64,000 nucleotides of DNA from Actinokineospora xionganensis (GCF_014323725.1 NZ_JABVED010000001.1:230505-294504), one strand, 5' to 3'. Shown: positions 43,101 through 52,300, numbered from the stretch's first letter. A program made the numbers and translations. The notes: generated from the letters alone by a model not told the origin.

Positions 43101-43439
43101 TCAGTCCTTTTCCGACAGCAGCGGTTCGAACGCGCGGTAGGCGTCGAAGTCGGTGAAGTGCCGGGAGTAGAGGTCGCCGCCGCGGGTCAGGTCCGCGTCG
43201 AGAGCGGGCGCCACATCGAGCACCCGCTTCACCGACAAGGTGATCACCTCGCCGCGCTCGTTGGTGTGGCTGCCCGCCTCACCCTCGGCCCGTGCCCGGA
43301 CCAGCTCACGCGCCTCGTCCTCGGTGCGCGCGTGGACAAGGACGAAGTCCTCCCGGTAGAGCGTTTGGTAGTCGGGGGAGTCGCAGGTCGATTCGTAGAG
43401 AACGACGGCGACGAACGGCTTCTCGGTGGCCATGGTCAT
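43101..43439 (-). CDS. DUF4288 domain protein
   Basis: 112 residues; ATG 43439, with a second ATG two codons later equally likely. FVAVVLYESTCDSPDYQTLY, then REDFVLVHARTEDEARELVR, matches the small alpha-beta DUF4288 fold, whose function is unknown. Cytosolic. It points toward the helicase/GHG pair (convergent). An AT-containing inverted repeat lies just upstream at 43451-43485. Confidence 0.8.
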   Translation of the reverse strand: MTMATEKPFVAVVLYESTCDSPDYQTLYREDFVLVHARTEDEARELVRARAEGEAGSHTNERGEVITLSVKRVLDVAPALDADLTRGGDLYSRHFTDFDAYRAFEPLLSEKD

Positions 43440-43450
43440 GCTCTATCACG

Positions 43451-43485
43451 AATTTCGGGGTCCCACCCATCAGGGGACCCAAATT
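43451..43485. promoter_or_regulatory. AT-flanked inverted repeat upstream of the DUF4288 gene
   Basis: GGGTCCC (43458-43464) pairs with GGGACCC (43474-43480), and AATTT (43451-43455) pairs with AAATT (43481-43485). Either an operator for the DUF4288 gene, which starts 12 bp away, or a terminator-like structure left by rearrangement. Confidence 0.5.
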
Positions 43486-43542
43486 TGGCCGTTCCGGTGA
43501 TACTCGGTCGAAAGTCAGTCCTTCGGCAGCTTCCGCTGTGAC

Positions 43543-43866
43543 GTGGCAGCACGTCGCCGCGCGGGACGCTTCGGTTACGGTGTCAGCATCGGCCGCGACC
43601 ACCAGCGGCGCGGCTACGCCGCCGAGGCGATCATCTTGCTGTTGACCTACATGTTCGGCGAGCGCCGATGCCACAAGTGCGAAGTCAGCGTCGATGCCTT
43701 CAACGAAGCCTCGATCGCGTTGCACACGAAGATCGGGTTTCACACCGAAGGATGGCTGCGTGACTACGGATTCTCCGCGGGACGCCACCACGACGTCATC
43801 GTGATGGGAATGACCATCACTGAGTTCGTGGCTGGGCACGCGTTTGCCGAGCGCAGGCAGCCGTGA
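43543..43866 (+). pseudogene. GNAT acetyltransferase, N-terminally truncated
   Basis: The frame gives FGYGVSIGRDHQRRGYAAEA, motif A of a RimJ/RimL-type acetyltransferase, then YMFGERRCHKCEVSVDAFNE and HTKIGFHTEGWLRDYGFSAG, the C-terminal half of the fold. The first about 80 residues are absent, and the upstream bases in all frames do not supply them. It is probably inactive, though the acetyl-CoA loop survives. Confidence 0.75.
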
Positions 43867-43874
43867 GGCGGTGG

Positions 43875-44270
43875 TCAGCGGGTGCCGTCCTCCACGGTCT
43901 TCGACGCACGGGCCAGACGTAGGGTGACGAGCTCGAAAGGTCGCAGCCGCAGGCGCACACCGGTGCCGTCCGGGTCGCACGCCTGCCCGTCGAGCGGTCG
44001 TTCGAGCAGGTCGCACCTCTGGGCGCCCGTGAGGGCGAAGCGGGAGTCGAGGCGGACCTCCGCTCGCCCGCCAAGTGACTCGTAGCAGCGGACCACGACG
44101 TCGCCGGAGGCATCGTCGGCGAGTTTGACCGCGCTCATGACGACCGCTTCGTTGTGCACAGTCACCAGGGGTGCCACGTCGGAGCTGCCCGGCACGCCTC
44201 GTTCGGGGACATTGATTCCGTAGCCCTCGCGGACCGCGTGGCCGATGGTCGCGCCGGGGATGAGGGCATG
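43875..44270 (-). pseudogene. GH38 alpha-mannosidase C-terminal remnant
   Basis: Minus-strand frame ending at 43875 reads HALIPGATIGHAVREGYGIN, then VVMSAVKLADDASGDVVVRC and VRLRLRPFELVTLRLAR: the last about 130 residues of GH38 alpha-mannosidases. Upstream homology breaks near 44270, exactly where a plus-strand glycosidase fragment begins. The catalytic part is missing. Confidence 0.7.
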
Positions 44271-44580
44271 CTGGGGCGTGATCTGGTGGTCCTCGCACGA
44301 CATCGACCGCGGACTGCTGGACTTCCCCGAACGGGAGTACCACCTGGGCCTGTTCACCGTCGACCACCGGCCCAAACCGGCGGCGCCGGCGCTGGCCGAC
44401 CATCTTCGCGCCGGGGCCACACCGACACCTCGACCGGCGACCGACCTGCCGTGCCCGATCGACCTGCGAACCGAACCGCACCGACGGGCGGAAGTGGCGC
44501 CAGGCAGCCGGTTCCACGCCGAATGGGTGCGCCTGCGCGAGAACGGCCCCGTGCGCATCTCGCACTCCACCGGATCCTGA
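44266..44580 (+). pseudogene. GH5-like glycosidase C-terminal remnant
   Basis: Plus frame reads ACWGVIWWSSHDIDRGLLDF, then PEREYHLGLFTVDHRPKPAA, the end of the TIM barrel in GH5-type glycosidases, and runs to TGA at 44578. Everything upstream of about 44266 belongs to the oppositely oriented GH38 remnant, so this is a deletion or inversion scar. Confidence 0.6.
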
Positions 44581-44662
44581 TGGCGCCGCTGTCGAACCCC
44601 ACCAGAGGTCGAGCGGACCTAGGGCGGCTGGCAAACACCGTGCGGACGGTCCCGATACCCGA

Positions 44663-44950
44663 TCAGTCGAGGCCCATCGAGCGACGGATCTCGGCGAGCT
44701 TGGCCCGGCCCGCTTCCTCGCGCTCGGCCTGCTGCTCGTCGATGGACTTCGCCTCGGGCCCGGCGCTCGCCAGTTCGACCGAGCCGCCGGAGGTGTTCAC
44801 GCGGGCCTCGATCCGGTCGCGCACGTAGTCGAAGCTGGGGACCCCGCTCTCGGAGTAGTCCGCGGGCAGCACGACCGGGGGAGCGGCGGTCGGGTCGTCG
44901 ACGACCTCGGCGTCCACCACCTCGGAGTCATCACCCTGGGCGCCGGTCAT
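44663..44950 (-). CDS. Conserved actinobacterial protein of unknown function
   Basis: 95 residues from ATG 44950, chosen because GGAGGGAG lies upstream. Acidic N-terminus (DDSEVVDAEVVDD), then SESGVPSFDYVRDRIEARVN and a C-terminal helix EQQAEREEAGRAKLAEIRRS ending MGLD. The PSFDYVRD...EIRRSM pattern is one I recall from many actinobacterial genomes, without known function. No membrane segment. The 276 bp upstream of it (44951-45226) hold no recognisable gene. Confidence 0.75.
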   Translation of the reverse strand: MTGAQGDDSEVVDAEVVDDPTAAPPVVLPADYSESGVPSFDYVRDRIEARVNTSGGSVELASAGPEAKSIDEQQAEREEAGRAKLAEIRRSMGLD

Positions 44951-45226
44951 CGGCCGCTCCCTCCACTCGGTGTCAGCTCTCACCTTGACCATAGCCTCGG
45001 ATCCACCCGGCTGGCAGGCGCTGATCAGCGGCCCCCGCGCCCGCGCGCGTCCGCGGCACCCGGCGCCGCTCGGACGGTGGGCTGAGCATCGTGGGGCCGG
45101 ACTGGTCGGTGGACTTCGACGCCCGCTGCCGATCGACCGGACTTGGATCCTGCCCATGGGCTCGGAACGCGTCGATTCCGGTTCACTTCCGGCGGGCCTG
45201 CGTCCTGCTCCGCCGCGAAGGGGCCG

Positions 45227-45661
45227 CTACGTCGTCGGCGGGGGCGTGGATTCGGGGTCGATGAGGACGAGGTCGATGTCCCACCGGCCCTCGCAGTCGC
45301 CGCGCCGCACCAGGGCCTGGCCCGCCGCGTACGACCCGGAGGTGAAGAAGACCTCCGCCTCGAACCCCTCGTTGTCCATCCCAGCCGGTCGGTAGCCCGC
45401 GGCGGTCACCGCGTCCTGGATGAGCACGGTGACCTCGTCGATGGGCTTGGTCGTGACCGCCCGCACCGTGACGTGCCCCTGCGTGCTCACGACGTGAGTC
45501 ACCGTGCCGACCCGCTCGAAGGAGAGCCCGGCAGGCAGGAGCGCGGTCTCCGCCGGGGGAGCCGGGGTCGGGGCCGGGCAGCCCGCGTCACCTTCGGACC
45601 CAGCCGAGCACCCGGCCGCGACCAGCGCCACCGTCCACACCAGTCCCAGCGCGCGCACCAT
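45227..45661 (-). CDS. Small lipoprotein of unknown function
   Basis: 144 residues from ATG 45661 (MVRALGLVWTVALVAAGCSA). Lipobox VAAGC at about residue 18. A Pro-rich linker follows (CPAPTPAPPAETALLPAG), then an alpha-beta domain with TKPIDEVTVLIQDAVTAAGY and GDCEGRWDIDLVLIDPE. Two cysteines in the mature domain. Anchored on the outer face of the membrane. I do not recognise a family. Divergent from the BNR-repeat gene. Confidence 0.7.
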   Translation of the reverse strand: MVRALGLVWTVALVAAGCSAGSEGDAGCPAPTPAPPAETALLPAGLSFERVGTVTHVVSTQGHVTVRAVTTKPIDEVTVLIQDAVTAAGYRPAGMDNEGFEAEVFFTSGSYAAGQALVRRGDCEGRWDIDLVLIDPESTPPPTT

Positions 45662-45830
45662 GCCGACCACTCTAGGCAAAACTCGCAAATCGCGGGCCTA
45701 TCATCCCACCTTCTCGGTGTACGGTGACCTCCGCCACGCCTTCCACCTCCGCGGCCAGAAGCCGCGGGAGGGGTGGTCGGCGCGGCGGAGTGGGCGCGAG
45801 GGCGCGCCCCACTTGACCCTGGAGGCATGC

Positions 45831-48176
45831 GTGGCCTTACGCAGAAAGACCCACGTTCCGATCTTGGCCGCGACGGCCCTCACGGCGCTGTTGGGCGCCA
45901 GTGCCGTCTCGGTCCCCCGGTCCGAGAGCCCGGAGCAAACCCACACCGCCACGGCCGACCCGGTCGGCGCCGAGGAGTGGATGTACCTCCAACGCGCCAA
46001 CGCCGACGGCTCCATCCCGGACGCCGCGGTCAACGAGGCGATCGCGCAGTCCAAGAAGATGGGCGAGGCGGCCATGGGCTCGCCGAGCACCGCCCAGGTG
46101 TGGACGGGGCTGGGACCGAGCAACATCGGCGGCCGGATCCGTGACATCGCCGCCGACCCCACCACCAAGGACGTGGCCTACATCGCCACCGGCACCGGCG
46201 GCCTGTGGCGCACGGCCGACGGCGGCGCGACCTTCACCACCGCGTGGGACGACCTGCTGCCCCAGTCGATGGGCGCGGTCGCGGTCGACTCCAAGGGAAC
46301 CGTCTGGGCGGGCACCGGCGAGCCCGACCACGGCGGCGGCTCGGCGTACTACGGCAAGGGCGTCTACAAGTCGACCGACGATGGCGCGACCTGGGTCAAC
46401 ATGGGCCTGAAGGACGGCGACACGGTCGGCCAGATCGTCATCGACCCGCGCGACGACAACCGCGTCTTCGTCGCCGTCATGGGCGCGCTGCACGACACCG
46501 CGCCGACCCGCGGCCTGTTCATGACCGAGAACGGCGGGACCACCTGGACCCGCGTGATCGTCCCGAACAGCGCCTCCACCGGCGCGATCGACGTCAGCGT
46601 CAACAAGTCGAACCCCGACATCATGCTCGCCACCACTTGGGACAAGATCCGTGACGAGAAGTCGCGCATCTACGGCAAGCACTCCTACGTCTACCGCTCC
46701 ACCGACGCCGGCCGCACGTGGACGAACGTCCACCAGGCGCCGCTGCCGCAGAGCGCGGACATCGTCGGCCAGCCGACGACCGCGACCTACGTCGGCCGCA
46801 TGGGCGTCGACTTCAGCGACAGCGACCCCAACCGCGCCTACCTGATCTCCAGCGCGGCCGGTGGCAACTTCAACGGCTTCTTCACCAGCACCGACGCGGG
46901 CGCCACCTGGGTCCCGGTCGGACCCACCTCCGGCGGCACCCTGCAGAGCATCAGCGGTGGGTTCGCCTGGTGGTTCGGCCGCGTCTACGTCGACCCGACC
47001 AACCCGCTGCACGTCTTCGTCGCGGGCGTCAGCCTCGCCGAGAGCCTCGACGGCGGCCTCACCTGGACGACGTCGCAGACCCCACACGCCGACCAGCACG
47101 GCCTCGAGTGGGACCCGTTCACCCCGGGCAAGGTGTTCCTCGGCAACGACGGCGGCTTCTACCGGTCGACCCAGAACGGCGCAGCGCGCGGCCTGTGGTC
47201 CAAGACCCCGCACCTGCCGGTGACGCAGTTCTACGCGATGGACGTCTCGGTCCAGGACGGCAAGCGGCTCAACGCAGGCTCGCAGGACAACGGCTCCCTG
47301 AAGTCGTGGGCGGCGGACAACACGGTCAACGGCGACTGGTTCAACTTCGTCGGCGGCGACGGGATGATGAACCGCATCGACCCGACGAACGACCGCAAGT
47401 ACTACGGCTGTTTCCAGAACGGCGGCTGCCGAGGGTTCGTCGACGGCGCGGGCTTCGTCATGACGATCCCCGGTGCGCGCAAGAACTGGGTGGCCCCGCT
47501 TGAGTTCGGCGCCGACCCGCGCATCATGTTCGGCGCGAGCGAGTACGTCAGCCGGATCAACACCGACGCCGGTCAGCGCGTGTGGCAGCGGATCAGCCCG
47601 GACCTCACCGAGGGCACCGAGCCCCGCGCTCCCGGCTTCGGCACCGTCACCGCGCTCGGCACGACGGCCGCTGACCCGAACCTGGTCTACGCGGGCACCG
47701 ACAGCGGCCTGATGTGGGTCAGCCGCAACGCGATGGCCGCACCCGACCAGGTGACCTGGGAGAAGATCACCAGCCCGGTGTTCCCGGGCCGTTGGGTCAC
47801 CCGCGTCACCGTCGACCCGCAGGACCCGGAGGTCGCGTGGGCCAGCTTCTCCGGCTGGCGCTCCGGAAACCCGTACCCGCACCTCGTCATGACCACCGAC
47901 GGCGGCCGGACCTGGAACGACATCGTCGGCCGGGGCGTGCCGCAGGCGCCGATCAACGACGTCATCCGACACCCGTCGAAGAAGAGTTGGCTCTTCATCG
48001 CCACCGACGTCGGCGTCTTCCGCACGACCAACCTCGGCCGCACGTGGGTCAAGGTCGGGGCGAACCTCCCGCTCGTTCCGATCAACGACATCGACCTGCC
48101 CGCGGGCAGCGAGACGCTCTACGCGGCGACCTACGGTCGCAGCATCTGGACGACCTCGCTCGCCGACGCTTCGTGA
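45831..48176 (+). CDS. Secreted BNR-repeat (sortilin/Vps10-like) beta-propeller protein
   Basis: 781 residues from GTG 45831, with GGAGG five bases before. Signal peptide RRKTHVPILAATALTALLGA near residues 4-28. The body carries many Asp-box/BNR repeats (SxDxGxTW): RTADGGATF, KSTDDGATW, MTENGGTTW, RSTDAGRTW, TSTDAGATW, ESLDGGLTW, MTTDGGRTW. This is the WD40/YVTN/BNR-type propeller found in sialidases, xyloglucanases and sortilins. No catalytic sialidase triad was evident. Extracellular; possibly polysaccharide or protein binding. It lies 27 bp ahead of a sugar-type ABC importer. Confidence 0.88.
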   Translation: MALRRKTHVPILAATALTALLGASAVSVPRSESPEQTHTATADPVGAEEWMYLQRANADGSIPDAAVNEAIAQSKKMGEAAMGSPSTAQVWTGLGPSNIGGRIRDIAADPTTKDVAYIATGTGGLWRTADGGATFTTAWDDLLPQSMGAVAVDSKGTVWAGTGEPDHGGGSAYYGKGVYKSTDDGATWVNMGLKDGDTVGQIVIDPRDDNRVFVAVMGALHDTAPTRGLFMTENGGTTWTRVIVPNSASTGAIDVSVNKSNPDIMLATTWDKIRDEKSRIYGKHSYVYRSTDAGRTWTNVHQAPLPQSADIVGQPTTATYVGRMGVDFSDSDPNRAYLISSAAGGNFNGFFTSTDAGATWVPVGPTSGGTLQSISGGFAWWFGRVYVDPTNPLHVFVAGVSLAESLDGGLTWTTSQTPHADQHGLEWDPFTPGKVFLGNDGGFYRSTQNGAARGLWSKTPHLPVTQFYAMDVSVQDGKRLNAGSQDNGSLKSWAADNTVNGDWFNFVGGDGMMNRIDPTNDRKYYGCFQNGGCRGFVDGAGFVMTIPGARKNWVAPLEFGADPRIMFGASEYVSRINTDAGQRVWQRISPDLTEGTEPRAPGFGTVTALGTTAADPNLVYAGTDSGLMWVSRNAMAAPDQVTWEKITSPVFPGRWVTRVTVDPQDPEVAWASFSGWRSGNPYPHLVMTTDGGRTWNDIVGRGVPQAPINDVIRHPSKKSWLFIATDVGVFRTTNLGRTWVKVGANLPLVPINDIDLPAGSETLYAATYGRSIWTTSLADAS

Positions 48177-48203
48177 GGCCGGTCGAGTCCTGAGTAGACA
48201 GCT

Positions 48204-49040
48204 TTGAGCGGACAGCGCGAGAACCGATCACCCCGGCGGCCTACCTCTTGGTGGACCGTCGGGGTGATCGCGCTGTCCGTGGTGTTCCTCGCACCGCTGA
48301 TCGTGATGGTGCTGGGGTCTGTGCAGCGGCCGCTGCAGCCGCCTCCAGACGGACTCGACCTGTGGCCCGACCCGGCGCAGTGGTCGAACTACCTGGCCGT
48401 GTCGCGCTTCATACCGCTCGCCCGGCTGTTGCTGAATTCGCTGCTGCTCGTCGTCGTCGCGGTCCCGGTCACCGTTGTCGTCACCTCGATGGCCGGGCTC
48501 GCGATCGTCACCGCTCGCGGCGGGCTCCGGCGCGGGCTCATCGGCGTGTCGGTGTTCATGCTGCTCGTACCCGCCGCCGCGCTCTGGGTGCCGCGGGTCG
48601 TGCTGCTGCGCGGCGTGGGCCTCGCGGACACGCCGCTCACGGTGGCCCTGCTCGCGCTCGCGGGCACCACCCCGTTCTATGTGCTGCTGTTCGCGCTCGC
48701 TTACTCGCGCATCCCCGTGTCGCTGCTCGAAGCGGCCACGCTCGAAGGGCTGAGCCCTTACGCGGTGTGGCGTCGGATCGCGCTGCCGCTGGGCCGTCCG
48801 GCGGCGGTGGCGGTCGCCGCACTGTCCACTTTGTACTATTGGTCGACGTTCATGGATCCACTGACCTTGGTGTCGTCGCCGGGAAACTGGCCGGTGGCAC
48901 TGGGCCTGCGAAGTCTCAGTGAGATGGAGGCTGCTCTGTACCCGATCTACCTTGCCGGCGCGGTCATCGTGACGGCCCCCGCGCTGCTCGCGTTCGCCAT
49001 CGGCCAGCGGTCCTTCTTCTCCGCGGTGGAACGCTCATGA
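48204..49040 (+). CDS. Sugar-type ABC permease (MalG-like)
   Basis: 278 residues from TTG 48204; a weak ribosome site makes the start uncertain. Six membrane segments and the EAA loop EAATLEGLSPYAVWRRIALP near residues 178-197, diagnostic of CUT1 permeases. Its stop overlaps the ATG of the binding-protein gene (49037). With the MalF-like permease at 51350 it forms the transmembrane channel of a carbohydrate importer. Gene order here (MalG, binding protein, ATPase, MalF) is unusual. Confidence 0.88.
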   Translation: MSGQRENRSPRRPTSWWTVGVIALSVVFLAPLIVMVLGSVQRPLQPPPDGLDLWPDPAQWSNYLAVSRFIPLARLLLNSLLLVVVAVPVTVVVTSMAGLAIVTARGGLRRGLIGVSVFMLLVPAAALWVPRVVLLRGVGLADTPLTVALLALAGTTPFYVLLFALAYSRIPVSLLEAATLEGLSPYAVWRRIALPLGRPAAVAVAALSTLYYWSTFMDPLTLVSSPGNWPVALGLRSLSEMEAALYPIYLAGAVIVTAPALLAFAIGQRSFFSAVERS

Positions 49041-50278
49041 AAGCGCGGCGACTGCTCGCGGCGGTGGCACTGTTCGGCCTGGTCGGCTGCGCGACGCAAC
49101 CGGCCGAGAGCGCGGGTGCTCCGATCAGGCTCCAGGTCAGGGCCGATCCGGAGGAGGCGGCGGTCTACCGCAGCCTGATCTCCGCGTACAAGGACGCAGG
49201 CGGAGGTGACGTCGAGCTGGTGACTGTCGGTCGCGAGGACCACCTGACCCGGCTCTCGACCGCCTTCGCGTCGGGGGACGCGCCGGACGTGTTCCTCATC
49301 AACTACCGGGACTACCCCCCGTTCGTGCAGCGCGGAGCCGTGCGGCCCATCGGCCCCCTGCTCGAGCAGGAGGGTATCTCCACTTCGGACTACTACGAGC
49401 AGCCGCTGCGCGCGTTCACCTATCAGGACGCGCTGCAGTGCATGCCGCAGAACATCTCTTCCCTGGTCGTCTACTGGAACCGGGCGTTGTTCAAGCAGGC
49501 AGGCGTCGCGCCGCCCGCGGCGGGCTGGACTTGGGACGAGTTCGTGCGCACGGCCCAGGCGTTGACGACCGGCTCGGTGAAGGGTGTCGGCATCGACCCG
49601 TCGATCACCCGGATGGCGCCGTTCATCTGGAGCCGCGGCGGCGCCATCGTCGACGACGAGAATGCCCCGACCCGCACGACCCTGCACGAGCCCGGCGCCC
49701 GGGCGGCGCTGCGGGCCGTCGTCGACCTCATCGCCACCGGGGCGACACCGACCAAGGACCAACTCGCCGCGCAGCGACTCGACGAGCAGTTCATGACCGG
49801 GAAGGTGGCGATGTTCCTGAGCTCGCGGGTCGAAGTGCCCGCGCTGCGGGAACAGCGCGGCCTCGACTTCGACGTCGCCGCCCTGCCCGTGATGGGCGCA
49901 CCCGCGTCGGTGCTGCACACCGATGCCTACTGCGTGGCGAGCACGTCGAAGAACCCCAAGGCGGCGGCGATGTTCATCGCCTACGCCGTGGGGCGGCAGG
50001 GCCAGACCGTCACCGCCCTGGGCGGGCGCACGGTGCCGTCGCTGCGCTCGGTCGCGACCTCGCCCGCGTTCCTCAGCCCCGCCCGGCCACCCGCGTCGTC
50101 GCGGGTGTTCCTCGACGCCATCCCGCACCTGCGGCACACGCCGGTGACGCCGTCGTGGCCGGAGGTCGAGGACGTGATCGGCACCCAGCTGCAGCGGGCG
50201 TTCGAGGACGGGGTCCCACTCGACGAGGTCCTCGCCGAGATCCAGAAGCAGGCCGACCCACTCCTGCGGCGCCGATGA
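49037..50278 (+). CDS. Sugar-type substrate-binding lipoprotein
   Basis: 413 residues. Lipobox LVGC at about residue 18 (MKARRLLAAVALFGLVGCAT). Class 1 extracellular solute-binding protein: FASGDAPDVFLINYRDYPPF, PQNISSLVVYWNRALFKQAG, AAGWTWDEFVRTAQ, and FMTGKVAMFLSSRVEVPALR are standard blocks. Ligand probably a carbohydrate or glycerol phosphate derivative. It overlaps genes on both sides by ATGA, so stoichiometric expression with permease and ATPase is likely. Confidence 0.92.
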   Translation: MKARRLLAAVALFGLVGCATQPAESAGAPIRLQVRADPEEAAVYRSLISAYKDAGGGDVELVTVGREDHLTRLSTAFASGDAPDVFLINYRDYPPFVQRGAVRPIGPLLEQEGISTSDYYEQPLRAFTYQDALQCMPQNISSLVVYWNRALFKQAGVAPPAAGWTWDEFVRTAQALTTGSVKGVGIDPSITRMAPFIWSRGGAIVDDENAPTRTTLHEPGARAALRAVVDLIATGATPTKDQLAAQRLDEQFMTGKVAMFLSSRVEVPALREQRGLDFDVAALPVMGAPASVLHTDAYCVASTSKNPKAAAMFIAYAVGRQGQTVTALGGRTVPSLRSVATSPAFLSPARPPASSRVFLDAIPHLRHTPVTPSWPEVEDVIGTQLQRAFEDGVPLDEVLAEIQKQADPLLRRR

Positions 50279-51276
50279 GCCTGCGGATTCTCGGCGCCCA
50301 CAAGGTCTTCCACGCCCGCGGGGCGCGGGTGACCGCCCTCGGCGGGATTGACCTGGAGGCCAGGGACGGTGAGCTGCTCGTCATCGTCGGGCCGTCCGGG
50401 TCGGGCAAGTCCACCCTCCTGCGCGCCGTCGCCGGCCTGGAACCGCTCGACGCGGGGCGGATCCTGATCGGTGACCGCGACGTCACCGGTGTGCCCGCGG
50501 GCAGGCGGGACGTCGCGATGGTGTTCCAAGAGGCCGCGCTGTTCCCCCACCTCAGCGTCGCCGCGAACATCGGCATCGGCGAACGCGCCCGCGGCTCCGA
50601 CCGCCGTGCCGTCGAGGCCCGGGTCCGTTCGGTGGCCGAGACGCTCGCCGTCGACCATCTCCTGGGTCGGATGCCGGGCGAGCTGAGCGGTGGGGAGCGG
50701 CAGCGGGTGGCGCTCGCCCGGGTCATGATCCGTGTCCCGGCGGTGTGCCTGCTCGACGAGCCCCTGGCGTCAGTGGACGCGGAACTGCGGCTGCGCATGC
50801 GCGGCGAGATCCGCACGGTGCAGCGGTCGCTGGGCGTGCCGATGGTGCACGTCACCCACGACCAGGTGGAAGCCATGGCGATGGGTGACCGGGTAGCCGT
50901 CATGGACGCGGGTCGAGTCCTGCAGTGCGACACCCCCGCCGAGGTCTACGCCCGCCCCGCGACGATGGCGGTGGCCCGGATCTTCGGCCCGCTCCCGATG
51001 AACCTCCTGCCAGTCGATGAGGGAACGGTCGTGGGCCTGCGCCCCGAACGCGTGCGGGTGTGCCTGCCCGAGGCGGGCGGCCGAGCCGGTTCGGTGGTCG
51101 AGGTGGAACCCGCGGGGGAGGAGTGCCTCGTGCGAGTCAAACCCGACGACGCGAACACCGACCTGCTCGCCCGCCTGCCGTGGTCCGACGCCCCGACGGT
51201 CGGGGACCGAGTCACGGTGAGTTGGCGCCCGCAGGACGAACACCACTTCAACGCCACAACAGGCGAACGCCGATGA
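50275..51276 (+). CDS. Sugar-type ABC ATPase (MalK/UgpC-like)
   Basis: 333 residues. Walker A GPSGSGKST (39-47), signature LSGGERQRVALARV near 137-150, Walker B VCLLDEPLASVD, switch His in VHVTHDQVEAM, and a C-terminal regulatory TOBE domain ending in PQDEHHFNATTGERR. ATG 50275 overlaps the preceding stop. It powers the importer and, in relatives, is shared between several sugar transporters. Confidence 0.94.
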   Translation: MSLRILGAHKVFHARGARVTALGGIDLEARDGELLVIVGPSGSGKSTLLRAVAGLEPLDAGRILIGDRDVTGVPAGRRDVAMVFQEAALFPHLSVAANIGIGERARGSDRRAVEARVRSVAETLAVDHLLGRMPGELSGGERQRVALARVMIRVPAVCLLDEPLASVDAELRLRMRGEIRTVQRSLGVPMVHVTHDQVEAMAMGDRVAVMDAGRVLQCDTPAEVYARPATMAVARIFGPLPMNLLPVDEGTVVGLRPERVRVCLPEAGGRAGSVVEVEPAGEECLVRVKPDDANTDLLARLPWSDAPTVGDRVTVSWRPQDEHHFNATTGERR

Positions 51277-51353
51277 CCGAGAGACTCCGAACCGAAAGCG
51301 CCGACGACGGCACACCCACCGGTCACCCACGCCGACCCGGGGCGTGGCGGTGA
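51273..51353 (+). CDS. 26-residue coupling ORF between ATPase and permease genes
   Basis: ATG 51273 overlaps the ATPase stop (ATGA), and its own TGA (51351-51353) overlaps GTG 51350, the likely start of the next permease (GTGA). The permease has no ribosome site, so a ribosome finishing this short frame could re-initiate there. The peptide (MTERLRTESADDGTPTGHPR...) looks unstructured and matches no family. Confidence 0.4.
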   Translation: MTERLRTESADDGTPTGHPRRPGAWR

Positions 51354-52300
51354 AGCGGCACGTGGCGGCGGTCGGGCCGCACAAGGGCACCGCCCCGACC
51401 GCCGCCTCCCGCGGCCGCGGCGTGGGCGCGGCGATCCGGCGATGGCCCCTCGCCGTCCCCTACCTCCTCGGGTCCCTCCTCCTCGTCATCGTTCCCCTCG
51501 CCCTGGCCGCCGCCCTCGCCTTCACCGACTACTTCGGCTTTCGGCCCCCGGAGTTCACCGGCGCCGACAACCTCGTCCGCCTGGCGGGCGACCGCGCGTT
51601 CTGGGACGCGGTCGGCGTCAGCGCGGTCATCGCCGTGATCGTGGTGCCGCTGCGGCTGTTCCTCGCGGTCGGCGCGGCGTTGCTGTTGGCCCGGCCGCGT
51701 GGCGCGCGGACGGCTGTCGGCCGGGCCGCCGCCTACCTGCCGTCCGCGATCCCGGACGCGGCGTGGGCGTTGCTGTGGCTGTGGATCCTCAACCCGCTCT
51801 ACGGCCCGCTGCCCGCTGTCCTCGGCGCGCTCGGCGTCGCGGACCCTGGGTTTCTCACGACGCCTTGGGGCGCGCGCGCCGGGCTGGTGCTGGTCATGGC
51901 CTTGCAGGTGGGGGAGGCCTTCATCGTCGCTCTGGCCGCGCGGGCGGCGATCCCCAACCGGCTCTACGAGGCCATCGAACTCGAAGGCGGCTCCGCCTGG
52001 TTCGCGATGACCCGGGTGACGCTGCCGCTCATGGCACCCATCGTTCTCGTCCTCGCGGTCCGCGACATCGTCGTGGTCGTGCAGAACGCGTTTGTGCCCG
52101 CGATGCTCGTGACCGACGGCGGCCCGGCGAACGCGACCCTCACCGCGCCGCTGCTGATCTACCGCCGGGCCTTCGAGTACGGCGAACTCGGCTACGCGAG
52201 CACCCTGTCGGTCACCCTGCTCGTGCTCACCGGCGTCGCGGCGGCCCTCCCGCTGTGGCTCGCCGCGCGCCTCGCCGCCCGTCAGCGAACCCGCGCCTGA
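51350..52300 (+). CDS. Sugar-type ABC permease (MalF-like)
   Basis: 316 residues from GTG 51350; GTG 51344 is an alternative. Six membrane segments, LPSAIPDAAWALLWLWILNP typical of the MalF subfamily, and the EAA loop EAIELEGGSAWFAMTRVTLP near residues 205-225. A Lys/Arg-rich N-terminus is cytosolic. Last gene of the importer operon. Downstream at 52365 lies a sequence sharing a 20-base word with the glpD/pntB terminator. Confidence 0.92.
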   Translation: MKRHVAAVGPHKGTAPTAASRGRGVGAAIRRWPLAVPYLLGSLLLVIVPLALAAALAFTDYFGFRPPEFTGADNLVRLAGDRAFWDAVGVSAVIAVIVVPLRLFLAVGAALLLARPRGARTAVGRAAAYLPSAIPDAAWALLWLWILNPLYGPLPAVLGALGVADPGFLTTPWGARAGLVLVMALQVGEAFIVALAARAAIPNRLYEAIELEGGSAWFAMTRVTLPLMAPIVLVLAVRDIVVVVQNAFVPAMLVTDGGPANATLTAPLLIYRRAFEYGELGYASTLSVTLLVLTGVAAALPLWLAARLAARQRTRA

